Below, in pieces: positions 33,202 to 41,812 of a stretch of 64,000 nt of DNA. The notes below the pieces were generated by a model that did no database searches, was not told the DNA's origin, and saw only the letters and a list, made by a program, of their open reading frames with translations. The DNA comes from an uncultured Clostridia bacterium (GTDB taxonomy: Bacteria; Bacillota; Clostridia; Christensenellales; CAAEEZ01): NCBI GenBank assembly GCA_934365195.1, contig CAKRNA010000001.1, forward strand, positions 62,001 through 126,000, written 5' to 3'. A program made the translations under genes and the position numbers. Within the stretch, counting starts at the first letter, position 1; every line of letters starts with the position of its first letter.

Positions 33202-35199
33202 TTACCTAATAAAATTGATATATAATATCTTGATTTCGTACGGGTTTAGCGTGATTTCAAACTTTTCCTTTCCGCTGACTTTTTTAAAGCCTTTTGCGGT
33301 TGGATAGTACTCGCTAACCTCGTAATCGCCGCTGTCAAACGATAACTTGGCATTATCTAAAAGATAACTCACCTCTTTATCGCTGCTGTTTCTCACCATT
33401 ACTATCGCTTTATCGTTAGATTTTGCGTAGTAGCCGTAAACGGTCTCATCTTTTGGCTCACCACCGAAAAATTGACTGTTTTTTATCACGTCGAAGTTGC
33501 TTTCAGCCCAAGTTAAGACGTCCGCTGCGATTTTCCACCTCTTTTTATCAAACATACTAGGGCTAAAATATAGTTCCACAAAGCCCGTTCCACGCATCAT
33601 ACAAGCGTACATATACTTTTCAAATTCCTCATGCGTGTACTTAACCGTCCTGTGCAACTTGTTAGGTAGCGGCGGATTGTAATTTCTTTCGGCATAGCAC
33701 GGCTCGTGATTATATATGTGCACAACCGGAAATTGCAGTTGCCTCGTCTCGAAAAAGTCACGATACTTGCCGTCACGGTAATTTAAACATTGATCAAGGT
33801 CGCTACCCTTACCCTCGTAGTTCATATCACCGCAATTATTCAACCACATTGCGTCCACCCATTTTAAAAACCAAGGTGACGGGTGCGCATAGGAAGTAAC
33901 GTTCAAAAACACGTTTTGTTGCACTTTTCTTATCTTTTCAAAGCCCTTTATCCACTCTTCCCACAAAAAAGTGTAGAAGTAAATTCCATCGCCCTCGCCC
34001 TTAGGGTGCCCGTGTTTTGCAGACTTACAAGGCGTGTTTGCAAAGCCGTCAATCTTGAAGTAGGTAGTGTTGTACTCACGGCAAAAATCCGCCATTTTAT
34101 CCGTTAAATCGCTTACGTACTTTGGATCGCCCGTGCAAATATCGTGCGAGGCACTACAATAGCCGTAGCCGATTTTTCTAAGTAGTTTTGCGTATCTTAC
34201 CGTCTGCGCCGAGTAGCCGCCTCGAGGTCCAAACCACACGCCAAAAGTAGAGCCCAACTTCCTAGTTAGTTCGCTTTCCTTTTTAAAACCGTCCTTAAAT
34301 TTACTATTAAACGCCCAAAGTTTCGCCGTTTTGTAGTCCGTCCAACCGTCGTCGATAACGTAGCAATCCAGAGGTCTAAATCCCGCCTCTTTCATATTTT
34401 CGGCAACCTCTGTAAAAGATTTTTCTATCTTTTCGCCGTCGATATCCAGCATATAGTCGTACCAAGAATTGTACTGCACCCTAAACCTAGAAGGCGAAGC
34501 GAAAGTCTCCACGTACTTAAAAAACGACGAGCGAAGTTTTTCAAACGTGTCGCCTATGCCTGCGCCCACCACAAAGTCAACGGTTTTGTACTTGCCGCCA
34601 GTACTAATTTCGTCAAAAGACCTACCCAAATAGTACTTACTGCTAGCGGTTTCACCCTCGATTTTGTTCTCGCAAACAGGAAACTCGCCACCGAAAAACA
34701 TATCGCTAACGTAGTACGGCTGACCTAGGATAAAAATCCTACTAGGGACGTAAACCCTCTCCTTAACGGGCGGAATAGTCCACCTAAAACCAGCGCCCGA
34801 TATGTCGAATTTATCTAGGCAAATATAGTCTATTTTCACGTCGCCGCCAGCCTTTAAAACCAAATGCTTTTTAATGGTTTGGCTTTTTTCGTCCACGTAG
34901 TAATTCACCCTGATATTCCAGTCGTTTTCGTCAATTCTCCCCGCAAATTCTATACTATTGCCGTTTTCTTTAGCAAAAAAGTCCTCGCTTGTAATGATTT
35001 TAGTCTTCTTTTCCTCCCCTTTAAAAAGCGGAAAATTGCGGGGCTTTTTCTCTTGCTTTTCAAAGTAAGAAACGCTAAATTCCTCGTAGTTTTTAAGCGG
35101 CAAACTCTTACCTGTGATTTTATTAGTTAAAGTGGCGCTTGTGATTTTTCCGTCAACTATTTTCACCTCTTTAACCAAGTTTTTGCTTTCAATTCTCAT
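33202..35199 (-). CDS. Glycoside hydrolase, clan-D/alpha-galactosidase-like
   Basis: This 665-residue protein has an N-terminal beta-sandwich-like part (about residues 1-225), a TIM barrel (about 230-560) and a C-terminal beta domain. Barrel features are YVIDDGW (about 283-289), WFGPRGGY, TYFKIDGF (about 378-385, with Asp as candidate nucleophile) and GSDLDQCLNYRDG (about 465, with an Asp that may be the acid/base). This layout is that of GH36-like enzymes and raffinose-synthase relatives. The exact family and substrate cannot be fixed by eye. There is no signal peptide, so it would act on imported sugars, yet no transporter is adjacent. AGAGGG precedes the ATG. It lies just after the lysC terminator and is probably transcribed separately. 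Confidence 0.75.
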   Translation of the reverse strand: MRIESKNLVKEVKIVDGKITSATLTNKITGKSLPLKNYEEFSVSYFEKQEKKPRNFPLFKGEEKKTKIITSEDFFAKENGNSIEFAGRIDENDWNIRVNYYVDEKSQTIKKHLVLKAGGDVKIDYICLDKFDISGAGFRWTIPPVKERVYVPSRIFILGQPYYVSDMFFGGEFPVCENKIEGETASSKYYLGRSFDEISTGGKYKTVDFVVGAGIGDTFEKLRSSFFKYVETFASPSRFRVQYNSWYDYMLDIDGEKIEKSFTEVAENMKEAGFRPLDCYVIDDGWTDYKTAKLWAFNSKFKDGFKKESELTRKLGSTFGVWFGPRGGYSAQTVRYAKLLRKIGYGYCSASHDICTGDPKYVSDLTDKMADFCREYNTTYFKIDGFANTPCKSAKHGHPKGEGDGIYFYTFLWEEWIKGFEKIRKVQQNVFLNVTSYAHPSPWFLKWVDAMWLNNCGDMNYEGKGSDLDQCLNYRDGKYRDFFETRQLQFPVVHIYNHEPCYAERNYNPPLPNKLHRTVKYTHEEFEKYMYACMMRGTGFVELYFSPSMFDKKRWKIAADVLTWAESNFDVIKNSQFFGGEPKDETVYGYYAKSNDKAIVMVRNSSDKEVSYLLDNAKLSFDSGDYEVSEYYPTAKGFKKVSGKEKFEITLNPYEIKILYINFIR

Positions 35200-35207
35200 A
35201 ATTCCCT

Positions 35208-35234
35208 CTAAAATAAAACCTCCTAAAAAGGAGG
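35208..35234 (-). terminator. Terminator after lysC
   Basis: ACCTCCT and AGGAGGT (within 35218-35234) form a 7-bp stem, with a T-rich tail on the minus strand. It ends the long comEC-to-lysC gene run. Confidence 0.75.
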
Positions 35235-35240
35235 TCTATT

Positions 35241-36551
35241 CTATCCTACAAAACCTTTGTAAATTGCTTGGATTGCTTTTGCGTAGTCGTCGTTATCAAC
35301 GCCCACGATTATGTTAAGTTCGCTACTACCTTGGTCTATCATTCTTACGTTTACGTTAGCCTCTGCAAGCGCTGTAAACAAGGTTGCCGAAGTACCCGTC
35401 CTCTTTGCCATACCGTGTCCAACGGTAGCAATTAGCGCCATATTTTTGTAAACCGTAATATTATCAACCGAAAGGTTTTTCTTAATGTCGTCAACCACTT
35501 TATCAAGTTTGCCGTCTAGTTCGTTTTCGCTAATTACAAAACTCATAGTATCGATGCCCGACGGAACGTGCTCGAAAGATATTCCGTAATGCTCAAGAAC
35601 GGACAAAACCTTTCTTGCAAAGCCAATTTCGTTGTTCATCATAGACTTTTCAAGTAGTAGTACCGCAAAGTCCTTTTTGCCGGCAATTCCTGTGATTACG
35701 CTGTTGTCCGGCACATAATCTTCCACAATCATAGTGCCCTTGTGCGAAGGGTTGAAGGTGTTTTTTATATTGATTGGAATACCTGCTTGTCTTACCGGGA
35801 AGATAGACTCCGGATGAAGAACGTTTGCGCCCATATAACTAAGTTCACGAAGTTCTTTATAGGTAAGTTGGTTAATAATCTTAGGGTTTTCTACGATTCT
35901 TGGATCAGCCGTCATAAAGCCGTTTACGTCCGTCCAGTTTTCGTATAGGTCCGCTCCAACGCCTCTTGCTATAATTGCCCCCGTTACGTCGCTACCGCCA
36001 CGAGAGAAGGTTTTAATCTCTCCGTCAGCGCCTATACCGTAAAAGCCCGGGATTACCGCTCTATCCACGTTTTCTAGCACTCTTTTTACGTTATCGTTTG
36101 TGATTTCGGCATCTAGAATTCCACGGCTGTCGAACTTAATTAGGTCTTGTGCGTCAATAAAGGTGTAGCCCGTTTTTAAGGCAAACATTTTTGCCGAAAG
36201 GTACTCGCCCCTACTTGCCGCATAATCAGGCGTAGTGCTGGTGTTGATTTGCTTTTCAATGCTATCTAACAAATCGTCCAAATCAAATTTCAGCCCTAAA
36301 TCCTCTGCTAGCGCTCTAAATCTTTCTCTAATTTTTCCAAAAGCAACGTCGCATCTACCGGTTTCTTGTGCCTCATCAAAAGCCTTATATAGCATATCGG
36401 TAACTTTGATATCGTTATTATCTCTTTTACCCGGAGCAGAAACAATAATAAATCTTCTGTCCTTATCGCTTTCGATAATATCGTAAACCTGGTTTACGGT
36501 AATTGCGCTTGCCATCGACGTTCCGCCGAACTTACATACTTTACAACTCAT
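35241..36551 (-). CDS. lysC: Aspartate kinase
   Basis: The product (436 residues) phosphorylates aspartate, the first step to lysine, threonine, methionine and diaminopimelate. KFGGTSMA (about residues 7-14) and SRGGSDVTG are the catalytic signatures. The C-terminal 150 residues form two ACT domains (around VTGIAGKKDFAVLLLEK and ALIATVGHGMAKRTG), the site of feedback control in the family. Its start overlaps the stop of the DUF1015 gene in an ATGA, so translation is probably coupled. No riboswitch precedes it, in contrast to asd at 63473. The downstream pathway gene asd is in the same window but in a separate unit. Confidence 0.95.
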   Translation of the reverse strand: MSCKVCKFGGTSMASAITVNQVYDIIESDKDRRFIIVSAPGKRDNNDIKVTDMLYKAFDEAQETGRCDVAFGKIRERFRALAEDLGLKFDLDDLLDSIEKQINTSTTPDYAASRGEYLSAKMFALKTGYTFIDAQDLIKFDSRGILDAEITNDNVKRVLENVDRAVIPGFYGIGADGEIKTFSRGGSDVTGAIIARGVGADLYENWTDVNGFMTADPRIVENPKIINQLTYKELRELSYMGANVLHPESIFPVRQAGIPINIKNTFNPSHKGTMIVEDYVPDNSVITGIAGKKDFAVLLLEKSMMNNEIGFARKVLSVLEHYGISFEHVPSGIDTMSFVISENELDGKLDKVVDDIKKNLSVDNITVYKNMALIATVGHGMAKRTGTSATLFTALAEANVNVRMIDQGSSELNIIVGVDNDDYAKAIQAIYKGFVG

Positions 36552-37792
36552 TTTAACTCCTTATTAGGCACAATATATTTTGCCTCTAAATAATATCTTT
36601 TGTCGTTTGCCTCGCCCATAGAAAATGATTTTCTTGGCAAAACACCTTTTTCTATAATATAGCCGAACAATTCTTCTTTTTTTATCGTCGGCATAAATAT
36701 TGCAAGACCGTTTTCGCTCTTTGCAACGTCAAGCGTATTTTTCCTACCGTGAACGTAGTCAACGCCGGCTTTACCGCTCTTTACCAAAGAGTCGAGGTAA
36801 GTTTGCACCTCGTCTATTGCCTTAGGCGAATTCTCGTCCACCTTGATAAAGTACTCTTTGCCCTCGTAGTTTAGTTCGATTTTCCCATTACCCTTACTAA
36901 ACTTACTTACTATTTCCTCAACGTCCTTTTTAGTTACGCCAAACACCACTCTATGTATCGGCTCAAAGTCCAAGCCGCTGCCGTTTAGGTTGACAAGTTC
37001 AACCAGCCCGTACCTAGCAGGGTGCGTTTCCTTTTCCTCTTTTGATAACGTTTGTTTTAGGTTGTCCCAATGCGTTTTTGCGGTGGCTAAGGAGTGATTG
37101 CCGTCCCCAACCGAGAACAAAATGCTTGTTTCCTTCCCGTAAATCTTGCGTTGATAATCTTTGTCCAGTAGCCCGTAAAGTTTATTAGTAATTTCGGTGA
37201 CGTTAGTTACCTTGTAGCCCGTGATACGTCCGCCGTCCATATTCAATTCAAAATCGTACAATTTTTCCAATTTGTCACGGCTATCATATAGGTTTTCGAT
37301 AATTTTTTGCTCCCTATCGTCCATAAGCAGCATAACGTGAGGAAGTTCCACAATAGCGTTTTTACGAATTTTAACCCTAGGCGGTATCCTTTCGATTACC
37401 GTGCCTTCCGTGGCTTTTATTCTTGCCTTGCTAGTTGGCGAAAAATCGTACTCTTCAAGGTCGATAGCAATAACGAGCCCTAGCCTATGCTGACCGTTAC
37501 TAATCACCCTATCCACAAGAATAAAGCAATTTTCGTGAACGTCGAAAATACCTTCGCTTTGGTATTTACGCATAGTGTCGTTGATTTTTTGTATCCTTTC
37601 GTCGTCATTAGAGCCAAGGTACACCTCAGGGAAAACTATGTTCAGCGTGGAATAACTATCCCCAACGTACTCTTTCAGCCTTTCCCAGTAGGCTCTTTCG
37701 CTTGTAAACTGGTCGCAAGCAACGACCGACCATTTGCTTAAATCTATATCCTTTTTAGGAAGTAATATCGGCATAGATTTGATAACGTTCAT
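36548..37792 (-). CDS. DUF1015 family protein
   Basis: This 414-residue protein matches the DUF1015 (COG4198) family, whose role is unknown although it is often found beside serine-biosynthesis genes. Visible conserved blocks are VVACDQFTSERAYW (about residues 23-36), RLGLVIAIDLEEYDF, IERIPPRVKIRKNAIVELPH, SVGDGNHSLATAK and GLVELVNLN. The HSLATAK and GDGNH residues look like an active or nucleotide site but this is not established. Its start codon shares a base with the cdaA stop (TAATG) and its stop overlaps the lysC start, so it is tightly coupled to both genes. Confidence 0.88.
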   Translation of the reverse strand: MNVIKSMPILLPKKDIDLSKWSVVACDQFTSERAYWERLKEYVGDSYSTLNIVFPEVYLGSNDDERIQKINDTMRKYQSEGIFDVHENCFILVDRVISNGQHRLGLVIAIDLEEYDFSPTSKARIKATEGTVIERIPPRVKIRKNAIVELPHVMLLMDDREQKIIENLYDSRDKLEKLYDFELNMDGGRITGYKVTNVTEITNKLYGLLDKDYQRKIYGKETSILFSVGDGNHSLATAKTHWDNLKQTLSKEEKETHPARYGLVELVNLNGSGLDFEPIHRVVFGVTKKDVEEIVSKFSKGNGKIELNYEGKEYFIKVDENSPKAIDEVQTYLDSLVKSGKAGVDYVHGRKNTLDVAKSENGLAIFMPTIKKEELFGYIIEKGVLPRKSFSMGEANDKRYYLEAKYIVPNKELK

Positions 37793-38601
37793 TAGCCTAA
37801 CCTCTTTTTATTATGGTTGTTCACGTTGATACCGTAAACGTTCTCTATTTCCTCTTTCAGCCTTTCAATAGTCATATATCTGGTCAGCACGCCGTTTTTT
37901 GCAATAGAGATAATTCCCGTTTCCTCACTTACTACGATAGCAAGCACGTCGCTTTCCTCCGTGATACCTATTGCAGCCCTGTGCCTTGTGCCCACCTCTT
38001 TTGTTACCGTTACGTTAGCGGTAAGCGGCAAGAAGCAACTCGATGCAAGAATTTTGTTACCTTTTATTACTACCGCACCGTCGTGTAGAGGCGCTTTCGT
38101 ATTAAAAATACACTCTAATAATTGTGCGGATATATTCGCATTTAGTTGAATACCCGTTTCCATAATATGTTGCTCTATTGAACTTGGAGTAAGCAAAATA
38201 AGTGCGCCGATGTCCTTTTTAGCCATAGATTGCACGGCGTTAAGAATTTCGCTGGTAGCCTCCTCTAATTCCTCGTCGCTACCGTAAACGTCGCCGAAAA
38301 ACTCCTTATATCGAGGGTTTGCTATCTTTTGGAAAATCTGCTTTAAGTCCGCTTGGTACACAACGATAATCGACACCATCATAGCAAGCATAACGCCGTT
38401 CATTATCGATTTAGACACAAGCAATTCGTTGTGCTTTAAGGTTGCCGCCGCAATATCGATAGACACCGTTATAGCGGTCAAAATCAAGAATATCAAAAAT
38501 ACTCTTAAATGGCTTTTTCTCTTAAAAAACAAAAACATCACCGTAAGCGCAAGCACGGCTATCAGCACGTCGAAAACTATTAGATAGTATTTTGTTTCCA
38601 T
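37792..38601 (-). CDS. cdaA: Diadenylate cyclase CdaA
   Basis: The product (269 residues) makes cyclic di-AMP from two ATP, a messenger that controls potassium and osmolyte balance and cell-wall growth. Three N-terminal membrane helices (about residues 5-82) are followed by a DisA_N cyclase domain. The catalytic motifs LHDGAVVI (DGA at 174-176) and GTRHR (204-208) are intact. A GGAGG site precedes the ATG. In many Firmicutes cdaA is followed by cdaR and glmM; here the next gene is DUF1015 and the preceding one is an M28-like protein, so the usual partner is missing from the neighbourhood. Confidence 0.95.
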   Translation of the reverse strand: METKYYLIVFDVLIAVLALTVMFLFFKRKSHLRVFLIFLILTAITVSIDIAAATLKHNELLVSKSIMNGVMLAMMVSIIVVYQADLKQIFQKIANPRYKEFFGDVYGSDEELEEATSEILNAVQSMAKKDIGALILLTPSSIEQHIMETGIQLNANISAQLLECIFNTKAPLHDGAVVIKGNKILASSCFLPLTANVTVTKEVGTRHRAAIGITEESDVLAIVVSEETGIISIAKNGVLTRYMTIERLKEEIENVYGINVNNHNKKRLG

Positions 38602-38610
38602 ATTGCCCTC

Positions 38611-39924
38611 CTATATTCCAAAAGGATTATCGTCGTTATCTTCGCCAAGCCCGAACGGATCTTGAGATTTCCCCTCTTCGCTGTCAAACCCGTTAGGGTC
38701 GCTATTTGCTTTAACAAACGGATCTACGCCCATAAAGATAGGCTTAATCGGATCGTCGGATTTGTCGGCTTTATTTTTTAGCACCGCATAGACGATTATC
38801 ATAGAAATAATCGCAATAGCAACCACTACCCACCTAACTGCCGTTAGCCCCGTGCTATTAGTGGTAAAGAACGAGTAATCAGGCTTACTTTCTATGCTTT
38901 TTGCCATTATCTTTTCAAAAACTTCGTCGGTAACTATCGCCTTTACAAGCGTTACTGCGTCGTTCATTTTTTGCTTTCCGCCCTCGCCGAATATTTCGTC
39001 GAACTTAGCCATCGTGTCGTCCTTGGTTTGCATTATCGTGCCGTACCTTTTGGACTGAACAAAACCGCCGTCCACGTAATTTCCGCTGTACATTAATAAG
39101 GTTGGCAACCTTTTTGCAATAAACGGCGTTACGTCGTTCAAAAGTGCTTGGTGGCTGTACTCAAGCCCGATATTATCCTCGCCTGCTATTATTACCTTTT
39201 TATCGATAGGCAATTCGCTTACCGTGATATTGCTATTTTTAGCAGTATTTAGTACGTAATCGTAATGCTCCCAATGAATTTCGTCGTCGTAAACGTAGGT
39301 GTTGTCACCTGCTCCTATTCCGCTTAGGTTCATCATTAACAGTAAACCTGCTTTTTCTTGCGTGGTCATCTTGTCCACGTAATATCTACTGCCAAGTAAC
39401 CCTACTTCGCTTGCCCCAAAGAACACGTATTTTACGTTAAACGGCAAGTTTACGCCCTTCAATTCTTCCATAATTGCAAGCATAACGCCCACGCTTGTTC
39501 CGTTTGCGGTTGCGCCTTGGCTATTTTGAATGCTACTAACAAGCCCCTCGGCGTTGTCGTAATTAGTGCCGATAATCACCGTTTTATTTGTTTCGGTAGC
39601 AGCCTTCTTTTCGGCAATTAGGTTTGCCGTCTCTTCGCTTTGGTTGTTGTTAAATTGATTATTATACTTAAATTTTTGTTCGCTTATGTCGTACCCGCCG
39701 ATAGAATTTATCACGGTTTTTAGGTAGTCACGCCTTTTTGCCATTCTTTCGGCGTAGCCCGTTACGTTGTTTTCCTCGCTAGTTACAAACTCCTTAGCAT
39801 AGTCGTAAGCCTTACTTACCACGGCAGTATCGGTACTAACGCCCTCTGCGTAAGCCACGGCATTAGTACAGATAGGGAAGACAAGCATAATAAAAGTCAA
39901 AATACTACATATCGCCTTTTTCAT
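38611..39924 (-). CDS. M28-like membrane protein, probably inactive
   Basis: This 437-residue protein has a signal peptide (about residues 1-27), an M28 aminopeptidase-like domain outside, and a TM helix (about 366-385) with a charged Pro/Asp/Gly-rich tail inside. The fold motifs are clear, but the catalytic residues are changed. The HxD metal motif is TNYDN (120-124), the GANDNASG region is GATANGTS (137-144), and the EE pair is ASEVGLLGS (171-179), leaving one Glu. It is therefore probably a pseudo-peptidase, or it uses an altered site. An AGGAGGGCGGT site precedes the start. It lies 9 bases upstream of cdaA, which suggests an envelope role linked to c-di-AMP. Confidence 0.8.
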   Translation of the reverse strand: MKKAICSILTFIMLVFPICTNAVAYAEGVSTDTAVVSKAYDYAKEFVTSEENNVTGYAERMAKRRDYLKTVINSIGGYDISEQKFKYNNQFNNNQSEETANLIAEKKAATETNKTVIIGTNYDNAEGLVSSIQNSQGATANGTSVGVMLAIMEELKGVNLPFNVKYVFFGASEVGLLGSRYYVDKMTTQEKAGLLLMMNLSGIGAGDNTYVYDDEIHWEHYDYVLNTAKNSNITVSELPIDKKVIIAGEDNIGLEYSHQALLNDVTPFIAKRLPTLLMYSGNYVDGGFVQSKRYGTIMQTKDDTMAKFDEIFGEGGKQKMNDAVTLVKAIVTDEVFEKIMAKSIESKPDYSFFTTNSTGLTAVRWVVVAIAIISMIIVYAVLKNKADKSDDPIKPIFMGVDPFVKANSDPNGFDSEEGKSQDPFGLGEDNDDNPFGI

Positions 39925-39933
39925 ACCGCCCTC

Positions 39934-40479
39934 CTATATAGCCACCATAATAAAATATATCGAAAGAGGCATTGCCATCGACATAAATATTACAGGTGCT
40001 GATTTTTTATTTAGATATTTTTTGTAGCATATTGCGTATATCACGCTGAAAGTTACTGCCAAAAACACTATCTCGATAACAGGTTGCAACTTGAACGTGA
40101 ACGGCAAGTAAAAATACATTACGTTAAATAGTGCAAGTAGCAAGTTGGCAACTGTCACCACAAGTTTAAACGTTGAAATAAAGCGATACTTGTTCACCTC
40201 GTTAAAACTAACCCTAATAATAGAGTTGCACACAAACCTAGATAGTATCTCCACCATTGCTCCGTAAATTAAGCCGTAAAAAATATACACAAGTACTGAT
40301 GCGCCTACGATATTTGCGCTAGTTACGTCTATTGCCAGATTACTCATATACGGCAAGGTGTTTATAGTGCTATTGATTGAAAAACAATCCTTTGCCGCAA
40401 TAGATAAACATAGCAAAATAAAGGTAATATGCGAAAATACCTTCATTGTTTTTTCACTTTTAACGTCTACCTTTCCCAT
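39934..40479 (-). CDS. Polytopic membrane protein of unknown function
   Basis: This 181-residue protein has about five hydrophobic helices (for example HITFILLCLSIAAKDCF and VVTVANLLLALFNVMYFYL) and a short charged N-terminus. I do not recognise a family. It starts after TAGGAGAAAA, lies 7 bases after holA and 9 bases before the M28-like gene, and so belongs to the same operon. Proximity to the M28-like protein and cdaA is the only hint of a role. Confidence 0.75.
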   Translation of the reverse strand: MGKVDVKSEKTMKVFSHITFILLCLSIAAKDCFSINSTINTLPYMSNLAIDVTSANIVGASVLVYIFYGLIYGAMVEILSRFVCNSIIRVSFNEVNKYRFISTFKLVVTVANLLLALFNVMYFYLPFTFKLQPVIEIVFLAVTFSVIYAICYKKYLNKKSAPVIFMSMAMPLSIYFIMVAI

Positions 40480-40486
40480 TTTTCTC

Positions 40487-41440
40487 CTATTTAACCAGTA
40501 GCAAACTTATCACCGTTTTTAATGCGTCGCCTTCGTTAGTTTGTCCGGTTAGCGTCTTATACTCTATATCTACTAAACTTTCAGCATATTGTTTAAGAAT
40601 TTTCGGGCTATAATTTTCCGCCACTTTTCTTGCCATTTTCACAGCGAACGGCTTTACCCCTAGGCTTTTTGCAATCTCCTCGTCCTTACCCTTGCTTATC
40701 AAGGAATAAAGCATACGTTTGTACTGCGTTAATATTGCTTGAATTAGGGCTAGCGGCTTGTTGCCTTGAAGAAGTAATGTGTCCATAATCGTTTTTGCCT
40801 TAACCACGTTTTGCTCGGCTAAACTTTGGGTGAATTCGTAAATTTTGTAGTCGGTAGTCGGGGTTACCAGCCTTTCTACGTCGCTAACTTTTATCACGCT
40901 GCCATCCACGTAACTAACCAGTTTGTCCACCTCGTTATGCACTTTTCTTAGGTCACACAAGCAGTACTCAGCCAGTTTTACCGAGGCAATGCGTTCTATT
41001 TTTGCGCCCTTGGTTTTTATGGTTAGGTCTATTTGATTAGCGCACTCTTCCACGCTTAAAGTGTTGCAATCCACCACTTCGCCGTACTTGTGATAACTAC
41101 TTAAATCGCCGTTATCAAAAATTACAAGCACCGATTGTGGCTCCGGGTTTTCAAAGTACTTTACAAGCAATTTGCCCTCGTCGGCGTTTGGTTTTGTCGG
41201 TTCTTTAACAGCCACTACTTTCCTCTCGTCCATTAAAGGATACCCACCAAGTGACGCCGTTATATCCGCCACGCTCGAAAAATCTTGAAAAATATTTAAA
41301 TTAAAGTCCATCACGTCGGGATTAAGTAGTTTAACGAACAGATTAAACGCATAATCCTTTAGATAATCGTCGTCGCCGATAATAAAATATACGGGCGAAA
41401 TATCATTTTTTAATGATTTTTGCAATTCTTTTACTTTCAA
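40487..41440 (-). CDS. holA: DNA polymerase III delta subunit
   Basis: The product (317 residues) is the delta subunit of the clamp-loader complex, which opens the sliding clamp. Conserved features are VYFIIGDDDYLKDYA (about residues 17-31), YPLMDERKVVAVKEP (about 68-82) and the C-terminal NKPLALIQAILTQYKRML (about 231-248). The first codon is TTG, with an AAGGAG site 8 bases upstream and no better ATG nearby. The order comEC then holA is conserved in Firmicutes. Confidence 0.92.
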   Translation of the reverse strand: MKVKELQKSLKNDISPVYFIIGDDDYLKDYAFNLFVKLLNPDVMDFNLNIFQDFSSVADITASLGGYPLMDERKVVAVKEPTKPNADEGKLLVKYFENPEPQSVLVIFDNGDLSSYHKYGEVVDCNTLSVEECANQIDLTIKTKGAKIERIASVKLAEYCLCDLRKVHNEVDKLVSYVDGSVIKVSDVERLVTPTTDYKIYEFTQSLAEQNVVKAKTIMDTLLLQGNKPLALIQAILTQYKRMLYSLISKGKDEEIAKSLGVKPFAVKMARKVAENYSPKILKQYAESLVDIEYKTLTGQTNEGDALKTVISLLLVK

Positions 41441-41812
41441 AGCCTACACTCCTTATAGTATAGTATATCAAAAGCCTATTATATTGTAAAGAAATTATTT
41501 TAATGTAATACTAAAGAAAATTATTTATTAAAGTATAAGAACAAAAAAGTTTTAATTATTCATAAGTAAAGCAAATATTTTGTAATTTTACCTACTAAAC
41601 CCTGTGCTTTGCCACCTATTATTTGCGGATTTTAACCAACTTACTTTGAATTTTAGCCTAGAAAAAATTACTAAAAAATACGTGATTTATAGCGCTAAAA
41701 ACATTTGTTTTAAGCGGTTTTTATCGTTTTGTTATGTGAAAATAATTAACAAAAATCACTACGTCGCTTTCAAAATTTTATCGAATTTACAATCTTGCTA
41801 CTACGATTCAGC
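41441..41812. other. Gene-free stretch between comEC and holA
   Basis: These 372 bases hold no gene on either strand. The minus strand just after the comEC stop has no open frame resembling the missing metallo-beta-lactamase domain, so this is not a frameshifted C-terminus. An imperfect inverted repeat (CGCTAAAAACA and TGTTTTAAGCG, about 41692-41716) could be a weak terminator or pause site. The holA promoter may lie at the low end. Confidence 0.5.

Noticed and set aside
41441..41812. Frameshifted lactamase domain of ComEC
   Set aside because: The frame after the comEC stop meets stop codons quickly, and no metal-binding motif could be found in any frame.
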